Origin: Topomyia yanbarensis | Lineage: Eukaryota > Arthropoda > Insecta > Diptera > Culicidae | Reading direction: 5' to 3' | NCBI RefSeq assembly: GCF_030247195.1 | Contig: NC_080671.1 | Span: 466,608,766-466,672,765 of the forward strand | DNA: 64,000 nt | Shown here: one piece after another, positions 1 through 9,494 of the stretch | Position numbering within the stretch: the stretch's first letter is position 1 | Layout of the letters: each line of letters starts with the position of its first letter | The notes under the pieces: generated by a model | Database searches by the model: none | Told to the model about the DNA's origin: nothing | The model's input: the letters and a program-made list of their open reading frames with translations, nothing else | Position numbers and translations under genes: made by a program

Positions 1-659
1 TATTGCTTTCTGGATGATGGATCCTTATCACATTTGTACACATTTGTTTGTTTGCTCGTGGGTTAATTCCTAACAAGATGATCAGATTGATTATTCATTT
101 TTAGGTGGTGAAGTTTACCTGAAATTTATAGGTAACGAATACGGTCGATGATAAGCTGTTGAAATGATTTTGATCGTTCAATGCCCATAACGAAGAACGT
201 TTCCATTGGTCAGAATGCCTACCAGCGTATGATAGCAGCAAACATGAGGACAACAAGGTTATCGCTTTCGAGTGGAATAATCATTTATTTAGGGTTACCA
301 AATGGACTGAGAGCAAATTAAGGACATCCTGCCAAATCTATTCGGAATTGGAGCCTGAACAGTTGTCACTTGAGCCAGAATTCTGAAAAGTCGGGATTCT
401 GCTTATGTTCCAGCAGTTGAACTGGACGTTGAATCTTGATCGAGACATATTGGAATGGTGTAGTGCCAATATTGAACGAAGATAACATCTTTGGCTATAT
501 CGAGTTATCCAACAAATTTTGATTACTTCTGAGTAAAAGAACTTTTGGTTGGGATGAGTCGCCGAGAGTATGCATTAACAAAAACAATCGCTGGAAAGTA
601 TTTGAAATTGACAATTGAAATTGATTCTCTTGGAATAAGTTGATCTGAATAATTTAATA

Positions 660-1150
660 CAGGGTGATTCATCATGACGTTTTTATTTGTCAATCGAAAG
701 AACATTTTTGCCATTTATTGTTGAAAACAATTTCTTTTAAACGTTGACCATGTTGGCGCTTGAGGTAATCCTTTTGATTGGTCCAATTTTTGGTGATGGA
801 TTCGAGTATTTCAAGTGGTATCTGGCTAATTAGTCGAGTAAAGTTGTTTTCCAATGGGAATGTCAATGTTTTCTTCAATGCGTGCTGGATGTGGTCGATT
901 TGTTCGCTAACCATCCAATAACGAGAACTGCAACTTTCACTCTTTTATTGTATGGTGAATAGTGGAATCAGTTGGCCGATTATATCGACCATATTATGGA
1001 CGGAGTGCACGAAACACATTTCTCACAGATCGCTGGTTTTCGAAATATAGTTGAATAATTTGAAAATCGTGAGCATACTGTGGTGGCAAACAATACTAAA
1101 CTACAATAAAATGACATGCCTTGGTAAAACCAGCATGTTGAACCACTCTG
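660..1150 (-). mobile_element. Tc1/mariner-like element nested in the hAT-like element
   Basis: Related termini CAGGGTGATTCATCATGACG (from 660) and, read inward from 1150, CAGAGTGGTTCAACATGC are flanked by TA at 658-659 and 1151-1152. The element is 491 bp and carries only the end of a transposase on the minus strand, so it is an internally deleted copy. TA duplication and transposase remnant both point to Tc1/mariner. Confidence 0.7.
690..914 (-). pseudogene. Tc1/mariner-type transposase C-terminal remnant
   Basis: About 70 residues on the minus strand include ISQIPLEILESITKNW and QRLKEIVFNN. This resembles the last helices and 'GGHL/I-IF' tail of IS630/Tc1/mariner transposases. The DDE catalytic part is missing. 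It lies inside the TA-flanked element at 660-1150, just inside one terminus, as expected for a 3' end. It cannot be active. Confidence 0.6.
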
Positions 1151-1629
1151 TATATGCCAAGGTTTGAGACTAAAAATAAGGACATTTGAAGTAAAATAAG
1201 GACGCTTTCCAAAAACCTCGAAAATAAGGACATGTCCTTTAAAATAAGGACGGTTGGTAACCCTAATTTATTATTCGTGTTCAAGTTCCATTACAGCAAA
1301 AGTTTCGTCGATTATCGCATTGTCGTTGATTTAGCCGGCGAATGCAGAATAGCGCTCGGCACTGACGATAAGGAGTAAGAAGGATTTGATTGGAGTGATA
1401 ATAATGCAGAGCATTATACATTCTGATAGAATATCAGGGAGGAGAAATTATATGTAAATTTATATTATATCCCGAGTTGCCATCATTTTGGCACCGCAAA
1501 AAAGCTATCTGCTGTCTTGTTCAAATTGGCACGAAATAACTAGGCTGCGAATGATAAATTTCATAGTCAATTTATTTACTTTTTCGGAAGGATAAGTAAT
1601 TAGTATGTTGTGAATATACGTGTCGCCGG

Positions 1630-1752
1630 TGCCGTGTGTTATGGTGGTACCGGACGGAACCGTTGGTCAGCAGACCGTCCTTGTCGTACTGGTCATAGAT
1701 GCGACGTTTTTTCTCATCTGATAGCACTTGTCATGCTTCGGAGATCTGTCTT
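1630..1752 (-). pseudogene. DnaJ (J-domain) protein fragment
   Basis: The minus strand reads QISEA, a TGA stop where the J domain normally has Tyr, then QVLSDEKKRRIYDQYDKDGL and a His-rich RYHHNTRH. This is helix III-IV of an Hsp40 J domain plus the start of the G-rich linker, resembling the DNAJB6/mrj type. The HPD motif and the remainder are not found nearby. J domains stimulate Hsp70 ATPase, but this copy is a dead fragment. It is next to the branching enzyme pseudogene, so the region has collected broken host gene pieces. Confidence 0.65.
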
Positions 1753-3415
1753 AACGCTCTCTACTTAGAGCAGGATACGCGAAACCACTGCTAGCTTTCG
1801 AAAGAAAATTCCTAGCTGCTGCTACCCTATCAGTCTCTTTCTCGGCTGAGGACTACAATTTCGGTCGATTAAATTATGCTATGAAAATTGTACTTCCTGG
1901 AATTTCATCTAACGAGATCAATTCATTGTGAGGAATTTCGCTGCGTTCCAATATTGCTTGCCTCTGTAGGTGATGATGTGTGTGGATTCACTTCGGCAGC
2001 CAGCTCTTATGTTTTGGATAATTTTGCTATCTTATTCTGCTGAATAAATCATATGCCTAAAGCCTCTACGTTATACTACGGCCACTTTAAAAACGCTCTG
2101 CTATTTAATCTTGTAGCTCTTGGCAAGTTAGTCCTGGCACTCTTCTCGATTATTCCTGGCACTATACCGCTGACGTCGCACTTATAACGGTGATCAAAGT
2201 TGGCGAGAGTGGCTGTGGTTTCGTCGGAATTGTTCACTCGACAAGCAGTAAGTGCAAGGACTCTGCTACTTATGCCTGAGCCCCTTATTGAAACCTTCGT
2301 CCTGCCGGAGTGTTAGCTTCGTCCGATACCGGAGCGTATTGCTGAACCGAAGCAGTCTGCAACTGGCGCAGCTTCTTTCGAATCGGAATCGCTGAATATT
2401 CCCGTTAGCCGAATGTCCAACGTGGCCGAAGGCAAACCGATTGCAGCCACACCACCAGCCGTAGCTGACCTTTTAGCCTTTAATCCAAGTCCCTGCCATT
2501 GGCATAGCGACAGACGAGTGTGGCGCAGGCTGGACCATCGGTTGACTCGGTGCCGGACGGGGCGCAACAGCTGCAACAGGAGCGGACCTAGTATGGGGTG
2601 TAAAGGTCATCAATTGCCATAGATCACCAAAATGCTCTGCGACTAACATTGTGAACAAAACAAACCAAATGAAATTGATGGCAACAACGATAAAATAATC
2701 TAAATTCTACCCAAACATTTGAAACATTTGAAAAGGGTCTAACCAGCCCCCTGTCAAGGACGACGTCTCTGTACAGCCAGCATCACTGCCATGAAAGGCA
2801 AAACATTGATTTTGAACCGAATGATTAGAAGCTGTATTTAGTTACAAAATGTCGATTTTCTGAATGATATGATATTAAATCATCCCACAAGATGCAAAAC
2901 GTCGTGTGGAATGCTTGAATATCGAGCATAGTGCCGAACATAATTCTTTGTTTGGGGCTTTATAGCTATAACGCCCCATATATGTCGGTCGCTGTCAAAC
3001 TCCATATGATGGTATAGGGTTGCCAGGGGGCTGGGTTTTACTGCCAAACGTAAACCTTGAGAAAAAGGCAAAAGAAGTTTTGGTCGAATTCATTATAATT
3101 CTATTTAAAAATTTAATACTGTTTTATTTAGTTTGATTGCGCATATTGTTTACATCAGACACTCCCCTTAATTCATTGAGTACGTATTTCACTGCCTTTA
3201 TAATCCTTTTGGAATCAGTTACAATAATCCTTTATAATCATTTTATAATAACCGTATTGCTAGTTAGGACTTTTATATCAGCCGGGCCCTTTTATAATTT
3301 GTTATAAAATTATTATCAAAATTCTTCATAATCCATTGTTGCGTTAGGTTTATGCACATGGCCAGATAGATAGTTTTTAACTGGGACGTGACGTGTGGAT
3401 ACGAAAAAACCTAAT
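1753..3415. other. Unassigned stretch
   Basis: No gene is recognised here. At about 2473-2640 the minus strand has a GC-rich Pro/Ala-rich reading frame (HFGDLWQLMTFTP, then APRPAPSQPMVQPAP), which looks like an exon remnant of an unknown protein. The rest is AT-rich with scattered stops. Confidence 0.3.
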
Positions 3416-3502
3416 GTCAATTGCAGCCAGGAGGAGCTGTCAAATGCAGCCAAAGGGAACCGTCAAATGCAGTCAGGGGGAACTGTCAAATGTAGCCAGT
3501 CC
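3416..3502. repeat. Tandem repeat, 23-bp unit, about 3.8 copies
   Basis: Units beginning GTCAAATGCAGCC start at 3416, 3439, 3462 and 3485 (the last is partial). Copies differ at a few positions and lie head to tail with no spacer. It is a minisatellite with no visible function. Confidence 0.85.
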
Positions 3503-4509
3503 ATTTAAAATATGTGAGGAAGAAAGAGTGGCTATGCAAGACAAGAGATCAAATGAACAGAAAAAAAGAAAAAGAAAACATATATCCACAGGTTTTGTCT
3601 CAGGATTTTAATAGAGAACATGAAAATTCGATTTGTTTGCATTTGGCAGTGGGCCTTTTTCAAATGTTTGGCTAGAAATTCCTTACTTCTACGATGAATC
3701 ATGTACAAGAAAAGTAAAAATGTTAAATTTAACGGAACAATGTGTGATGCCGACATCAAATAAAAAATAACAGCTGAGCGACCTTGTTTGGAAAGTGTTA
3801 ACATTTGGCAGCGAACCAAACCAAGTTTCTCATACTATGATCGAATCAACAAAAATTCCAAGACCATGTAAACAATCTCTCTGAACTGCCAAAAAAGTGA
3901 GGTTAAACATTATCATGCAATGTTCTCTACCGAGAGGTTCACTTTAGTTTGTTTACATAACCAATGAACTTTGTACCGCGACTCACCACTTCATTTGCCG
4001 CGTTGCCAGGAACTCAAGCAAAAATATTCAAAACAGTGTTGCCCAAACACACATTTTGAGTCCCACCATTCTTGCAAAGGTGAAAAAAATACTCAACATT
4101 CTTGCATTTTTCAAATTTAAAAAAATCATTAAAAAATCACGATAGCTCCAATTAGTCTCATTTCAACGGAAATATTCTTAAAAATGTGTGGTCTTTTGAA
4201 TAAAAATAAGAAAAAAGGGGGTTAGGTCGGACGAGAAAGGTCTATTGTCGCAAAGCCAGAATATATTCGCTGAGTCGGTAATCATGCCCAATTTCGAATA
4301 TTTATTACCCGTGAGAGTTGAACAGGATAGAGGCATGATTCTGTCACAGAATCCTTGGCATTTCAGCTGATTCAAAGTGGTTACCGGTTCAGAGCACTGC
4401 AGACAGATCGTATCCATTGCGAAAATCGCCGACAGGTAGGCAACAGTAGCAGCTTCGCGAATCAGCTTTTTCAATATGCTTCAACGGTTTCACCACAAGG
4501 AGATCTTAA
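3503..4509. other. AT-rich unassigned stretch
   Basis: I see only low-complexity runs and short chance frames, and no recognisable element boundary. Confidence 0.3.
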
Positions 4510-5405
4510 CTGTTATGTGTCCAACAAAAAAAACACCTTTAACATGTCAACGTGGGTACCCGGGTACCCACAAATTGAAATGCTCATAACTATGGCTTCC
4601 TTTATCCGATTTGGATACTTTTAGATTTTTTGGATTCAGGAACTCGTCCACTTTTTGAATTGAAAAATTGAACCGGATGAATGGATCTGGTGCTTGGTAA
4701 TCCGGATTTTCCGGGGTAATGTTCCAGTACCAGGACATGATTTATAAATTTTAATAATGTTCTAGCAATATGAGTATCAAAATTCTTCAAATTGTCTCGG
4801 AAGTCTGTTATTTATTGTTACGGGACGCTATGGCAATTTAAAAAATGGAATTGGAATGGAATGGTCATTCACGGCCCCACGGGAACCTGCTCCGGAATGT
4901 CCGTTCCGGGGTCAAATAACCAAATGGTTTCAAAACCACGTGATACAGCCTACTGATGCAATTCCAAGAATTTTGATACCCATATTGCTAGTTCCATTGA
5001 AGTTCACAAATAGTATCCCAGTACTGGAAGCTGCTTCCGGAAATCCGGATTCCAGGGAACTGAATGAAGCAACCCGATTCATTTTTACCAAGTCCAAAAG
5101 CGGATGAGTTTCTGAATCCAAAACACTCAAAAGCATCAAAATCGGTTGAAAATTACTTTAGTTATTTGCATTTCAGTTTTGTGGGTACCCGGGTACCCAC
5201 GTCTGCCTGTTACGTAGTAAAAAAAATCAGGAGCCCCTCCTCACTCCCCCTCTTACTATATCAACAATATTATTAACCCAAAAGCTTGACTTAGTGAAGT
5301 TCTAAGATGTCACAAAGTTTCAATTTCCAGCTATGGATAAAACATAGGAATTTCATTAATTGAAACCTAAAAAGGTACCCGGGTACCGCGTCGGATACAT
5401 AACGG
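4510..5405. mobile_element. TTAA-flanked foldback element, copy 1
   Basis: The 896-bp element lies between TTAA at 4506-4509 and 5406-5409. Terminal repeats: left begins CTGTTATGTGTCC, right (inward) CCGTTATGTATCC. The two halves are diverged inverted copies of each other: the 'TTTGGATTCAG' and 'CAATATGGGTATCAAAATTC' blocks recur in both arms. Three copies of a palindrome built on GGTACCCGGGTACC are at 4552-4571, 5181-5200 and 5374-5387; the first two are the perfect 20-mer GTGGGTACCCGGGTACCCAC. There is no ORF. The TTAA target suggests mobilisation by a piggyBac-type transposase, which is an inference. Confidence 0.85.
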
Positions 5406-5534
5406 TTAACACTACCGACGGCACTTTGTGTGGACAAATTGTCCGGCAATTGTCACCGCACGACCAAGACTCGACCAATTAAAAGTCAATTTAATAATAA
5501 CTGCAACTTAGTCAGCGGCACAAACTATGTTCTA

Positions 5535-5809
5535 CTTCTTCTACTTCCAATTCTATTTTCCGTCGGCCTATTTCCGCTACGAGGCCAAACACCGACGCCA
5601 GAGAGGTGACACTCCCACTATCTGTATTGGATATCGACCCATCAACTCATGGACCGGGGGACCAACGGCTTTACTTCCCTTCCGAAGGAAGGCGTGACCT
5701 CAGATTTTTCTCACCTCTGAAAAATCTCAACGACCTCGACTGGGATTGAACCCAGACCAACTGGGGTGGGTGGCAGTCACGCTTACCACCCAACCATCGG
5801 CGCCATCAG
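5535..5809 (-). mobile_element. tRNA-derived SINE, Feilai-like
   Basis: A 275-bp SINE on the minus strand, flanked by perfect 10-bp duplications CTATGTTCTA (5525-5534 and 5810-5819). Its head (near 5809) has a tRNA-like internal promoter: an A-box-like TGGTTGGGTGGTAAGCG, then a B box GGTTCAATCCC. The body contains the 'GGTCCATGAGTTGATGGGTCGATATC' block familiar from Aedes Feilai (positions about 5619-5645), and the tail is GAAGTAGAAGAAG. The exact duplications indicate a recent insertion. It is not a functional tRNA gene. Confidence 0.85.
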
Positions 5810-5819
5810 CTATGTTCTA

Positions 5820-6589
5820 ATTGAAACAAAAACTGAATATACACCAACAAAGACTCAAAATACGAGCACGAAAATAAACAAACCGATTCACAACAGTGTT
5901 ACCAGTTCAGCCTATGATTAGACTTTTGAACAAAAAAACAACATAACTGTGCTGTGACTGCATTTATTTATTTTTTTTTTTCGCAAAGTGGAAGGAAAAT
6001 GATAAAAAATTAAATTTTTCTTTTGTCACTAGTACTCTAGTAAAGGAAATTAATAAATCAATAAGCGACCATTTTCTGTACATTTGAGTGATGAATTGCA
6101 TGACACACAAGCAAGCATATGAACCGTTTGAGATGACCAAAAGCATTGCCCTAAGGCGGTGGGAAAATGCGCGAGATCAGCATAAAATTTTGGTGAATTC
6201 ATCAAATACTATAGTTCGGAAAATGACTCGGAGCAGGTTCCATGAAGTTTGTCTAAGTTAGAAAAAAATGTTTGCGGAATCTCGTGACACTATTTTGATT
6301 GCACAGTCGTTATTGTTGGCTGCTTCGGCAAAACCATACTTCTAGGGTTACCACCCGGAGATTTTTAAAGCCCAAGAGATAAACTTTAAGGGAAACATTA
6401 ATATTTACTGGAAACAAACAGAAATGCGAACCCAAGCTATTGCTCGACAATTTAATCGCTTTTTATTACCTAATGAGTTAAAATGAGACACACCCTTTCA
6501 TTCCTTTTGTAACTCGCCAGGGTATCAGAAATTGGTTGGTTGAAAAATTATTAAAATAGACTCACATTTGCAAAGCGTAATATGCACCG
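5820..6589. other. Unassigned AT-rich stretch between the two foldback copies
   Basis: It contains T-runs and a lone TAGGGTTACC motif near 6344 that resembles the hAT-like terminus seen at 290, but no partner end was found. Confidence 0.3.
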
Positions 6590-6599
6590 CTATTCAGTG

Positions 6600-6960
6600 C
6601 CGTTCACATAAGACTGTAAATTTTTTCCTTTGTTAACGGTTTGTCGGTTTGATTTCACTTTCCCGGGGAAACCACAAAGAATAGAAAAGCACCAGCCACT
6701 CTCGCTGTGGAAGATAAGCCAAACAAACATTGTCCTCCTACACAACCGACAGGAAAAGCAGAGTGGCAGGATGTCAGCATTGCCGGGGAAGCACACTGCG
6801 GTGTCTTCTGGAATTCTTTACAGGGAACGAAGAATTCGTCGCCACTGTCACTAGGGAGACTCCAACAAAGGGGCAAAACTCACCTCACTAGCCAATATCT
6901 TAGGACCGCTGAGGGAGCAGCCAACGTTAACACGGGAAGAACTCGTGAAATTAAACGAAT
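6600..6960. repeat. Dispersed repeat R1, copy 1
   Basis: About 360 bp match 38655-39035 in the same orientation. Shared blocks include 'AAAAGCACCAGC', 'GGAGCACACTGCGGTGT' (here with AA before GC) and 'CTCCAACAA' in the same order, at roughly 75-80 percent by eye. No frame is conserved between the copies on either strand. It is probably an untranslated part of a retroelement; the family is unknown to me. Confidence 0.6.
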
Positions 6961-6978
6961 TTAATTTTTTAAACCATT

Positions 6979-7003
6979 TTGAGCGACTTAGTGGAATGTA
7001 AAA
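6979..7003. repeat. Short motif shared with the 27581-27701 insertion
   Basis: TTTTGAGCGACTTAGTGGAA occurs here and in reverse complement at about 27664-27688. It marks the end of some element, but I could not delimit it. Confidence 0.5.
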
Positions 7004-7141
7004 TATTAAATTTTAGCAAAAGGGGGAGAAATCCACTAAGGAGAAAATTTTTGTAAACCACTTTTGCGTGTAAGTGGAGAAAAAATAGTTTTTACCCAAA
7101 TTTTTCTCCACCAAGGAGAAATATATTATAGTGCAAATTAA

Positions 7142-8039
7142 CCGTTATGTGTCCGACGCGGTACCCGGGTACCTTTTTAGGTTTCAATTAATAAAATTTC
7201 CATGTTTTATCCATAGCTGGAAAATGAACTTTGTGACATCTTAGAACTTCACTAAGTCAAGCTTTTGAGTTAATAATATGGTTGATATAGTAAGGGGGGA
7301 GTTAGGAGGGGCTCCTGAATTTTTTTTACTACGTAACAGGCCAACGTGGGTACCCGGGTTCCCACAAAACTGAAATGCCAACAACTAAGGTAATTTCCAA
7401 CCGATTTTGATGCTTTTGTGTGTTTTGGATTCAGAATCTCATCCGCTTTTGGACTTGGTAAAAATGAATCGGGTTACTTCATTCGGTTCCCGGGAATCCG
7501 GATTTCCGGAAGCAGATTCCAGTGCTGGGATACTATTTGTGAATTTCAATGGAATACTAGCAATATGGGTATCAAAATTCTTGGAATTGCATCAGTAGGT
7601 TGTATCTCATAGTTTTTAAACTATTTGGTGATTGGACCCCGGAACGGACATTTCGGAGCAGGTTCCCGTGGGGCCGTGAGTGGCCATTCAAATTCCAATT
7701 CTATTTTTCAAATTTCCATAGGGTCCCGTAACAATAAATAACAGACTTCTGAGACAATTTGAAGAGTTTTGATACTCATATGCTCATGCTAGGACATTAT
7801 TAAAATTTATTACCCTAGTATTGGAACATTACTCCGGAAAATTCGGATTACCGGGAATCAGATCCATTAATCTGGTTAGATTTTACAGAATCAAAAGGTG
7901 GACGAGTTCCTGAATCCAAAACAACTAAAAGTGTCCAAATCGGTTAAACGAAGCCTTAGTTATAAGCATTTCAATTTGTGGGTACCCGGGTACACTCGTT
8001 GGCCTGTTAAAGGTGTTTTTTTTGTTGAACGCATAACGG
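7142..8039. mobile_element. TTAA-flanked foldback element, copy 2 (inverted relative to copy 1)
   Basis: The 898-bp element lies between TTAA at 7138-7141 and 8040-8043. It is the reverse-oriented counterpart of 4510-5405, with the same three palindrome positions: 7160-7173 perfect, 7346-7365 one substitution, 7978-7995 degraded. Both copies keep intact TTAA duplications, so they are independent insertions rather than a segmental duplication. Confidence 0.85.
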
Positions 8040-8335
8040 TTAAGGTTGGTTGATTGTTTTAAGCGTAACATTTTCGTCTTGAAACATCTTGGTGAGCTTG
8101 CGATTGATAGTCGTAGTTTGCGTGAATGGGAACAATATCCATCCAGAGAACCAGTGCGCAATGTTGCGAACGATGCAATGCCTCTTTACATCGACATGAT
8201 CCTGTCTCTACAGAACTATGCCCGAGCTCTTCAGTTAATTGAACCCTAACCCTCAGTTTTAGTCTATTCTCGACCGTCAGAAATGAAAGCGAAACGAAAT
8301 GCATCGGGTTATCTCGCGGTAGTCATTTCTATTCT
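8040..8335. other. Unassigned stretch
   Basis: No recognisable gene or element boundary. A 67-codon frame at 8046-8249 shows no family features. Confidence 0.3.
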
Positions 8336-8437
8336 TTACCAACCATTCTTATTTTAAAGCATGCGTCCTTAATTTTGATGAGTTTGGGAAGCGTCCCTTA
8401 TACCTCAAATGTCCTTAATTTTAGTCTCAAACCTAGA
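8336..8437. repeat. Solo end of the hAT-like family seen at 290-1265
   Basis: About 100 bp are the reverse complement of 1158-1265, including the 'TTAAGGAC' and 'GGTTTGAGACTAAAA' blocks. The terminus is degraded (TTTACCAACC) and no second end was found. Confidence 0.65.
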
Positions 8438-8754
8438 CATATTAAAAAAATTTCAATTCAAGTTAATTCGGAGAGAATGAGACTTTTCAATCATCATTAA
8501 TTTGGCCGTTACCTTCCAGCGTTTTCCAGTTACCATCGGGACTTTCAGCAACCAGAAGATATTTTTCATTAAATAAATGAATTTTGCTTCACTTAAAATT
8601 CCGACACATTATTTATCGGATCGGATTTGGAATGTTGTGATAATGAATTATCTGGAAAATGCAGATTGATTCAGCGGTGAAAGTTTCGCCCCGATATTCG
8701 CAGTCTTTGAAAAGTTGAGCAAGATGAAAGACGAGAAAACAAAATTATTCCTAC
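8438..8754. other. Unassigned stretch with a short protein-like segment
   Basis: On the minus strand, about 8504-8568 reads KYLLVAESPDGNWKTLEGNG, with a stop just upstream. The look is protein-like, but I do not recognise a family. Confidence 0.25.
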
Positions 8755-9010
8755 TTACTCAATTCAAAAGCCCTGTCAATCTCAGGGGCATCTCAGGGTT
8801 CCAATATCGAGCAACTTGTGCAGTGTCCTCAGTTGTCATTCCAGTTTTCTTTAACTTCCGTTTGATGATTGCCAAATATTTTTCAATTTGGCAGATTTGC
8901 GGACAGTTGGATGGATGAAATCCACTTTGTTGTCACGGTACCACTGTCCATCGTTTCTTTTGGAGTGAAAAGCTTGGTTTTGAGACCGCAGCTGAAAAAA
9001 CGGAAATAAT
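8755..9010 (-). pseudogene. Tc1/mariner-type transposase fragment with the catalytic Glu region
   Basis: The minus strand reads KPSFS and KKRW, then, after frameshifts, PSNCPQICQIEKYLAIIKRK and LKKTG. The block NCPQI-x-x-IE-x-YWAI-x-KRKL is the segment around the third catalytic residue (the Glu of IE) in a Tc1/mariner subgroup common in insects. At least two frameshifts and one stop separate the pieces. It is dead debris with no visible inverted repeats. Confidence 0.65.
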
Positions 9011-9494
9011 GGATTTTGTGAAAGTATAGTAATTATCTGCACCCTGATTGGTCCGTACTATTCGAGCGTACAGCGAGCTAGTGTAGTTATCCTTGTTACG
9101 TCGTCTAATGAACTGCGACACACGTATAAGGCATGATCCAGAAGAAAAAATCATCAGTCTGCTTTTTAACGCCGTAGCAGCTACAACATGATTGCAAATC
9201 TTTGGTTAACCAGATCCGTCAATATGTGGAGTGTGGTACCTAAGAGGCTCAAACAAATACGTGAAGTTATAAATGGAAGTGGTGCGTGTCCGTTTGTATC
9301 ATTTGTCGCTCGCCTGCCAAGCGAGCAGCATCATGGCTATACCGTCCGGACGCTACAATAAGCGGTTAAACACCGTTAATCATGTTCGAGTTTGCACTTG
9401 TTTCTTTGGTGTGTGCAAAGCTTATCTCGCGCGCGATTTGAAACGAACTAGTAAAGTAATGCTATGGGATGGTTCGAGTCGTGTACATCACCTT
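9011..9494. other. Unassigned stretch
   Basis: Somewhat GC-richer DNA with chance frames only. I see no boundary or domain. Confidence 0.3.

Larger units (their letters stand above)
290..1265. mobile_element. hAT-like element inserted in the branching enzyme pseudogene
   Basis: Perfect 12-bp terminal inverted repeats TAGGGTTACCAA (290-301) and its complement (1254-1265) are flanked by ATTTATT at 283-289 and 1266-1272. An 8-bp reading (ATTTATTT/A) has one mismatch. Removing the element restores the branching enzyme frame across the target site. Terminal sequence and 7-8 bp duplication fit the hAT superfamily. It contains no transposase of its own. A 491-bp element is nested at 660-1150. Its right-end sequence (about 1158-1265) recurs inverted at 8336-8437. 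Confidence 0.75.
105..1500 (+). pseudogene. GBE1: Glycogen branching enzyme (1,4-alpha-glucan branching enzyme) pseudogene, C-terminal part
   Basis: The plus strand reads GGEVYLKFIGNEYG from 105, just after a pyrimidine-rich stretch ending in AG (103-104), which looks like a retained 3' splice site. It then reads EERFHW, KHEDNKVIAFEWNN (to about 288) and, from 1267, FVFKFHYSKSFVDYRIVVDL, then IALGTDDKE and SRVAIILAP near 1490. These match the order of the conserved C-terminal part of eukaryotic glycogen branching enzyme, which makes alpha-1,6 branches in glycogen. About 25 codons after GNEYG are missing, several frameshifts and stops are present (for example TAA after GTDDKE), and a transposon splits the frame at 290-1265. 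The intron remnant suggests a decayed duplicate of the gene rather than a processed copy. Family recognition is from memory of the protein family. I consider it non-functional. Confidence 0.8.

Noticed and set aside
3416..3502. Regular 23-bp repeats that might suggest a CRISPR-like array
   Set aside because: The units are head to tail with no spacers, in a eukaryotic genome. It is a minisatellite.
3532..3819. 95-codon minus-strand frame with hydrophobic runs
   Set aside because: It is a product of A/T-rich low-complexity sequence, with no family features.
5755..5809. tRNA gene on the minus strand
   Set aside because: The A and B boxes belong to the head of a SINE with flanking 10-bp duplications. 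The acceptor stem and cloverleaf are not maintained.
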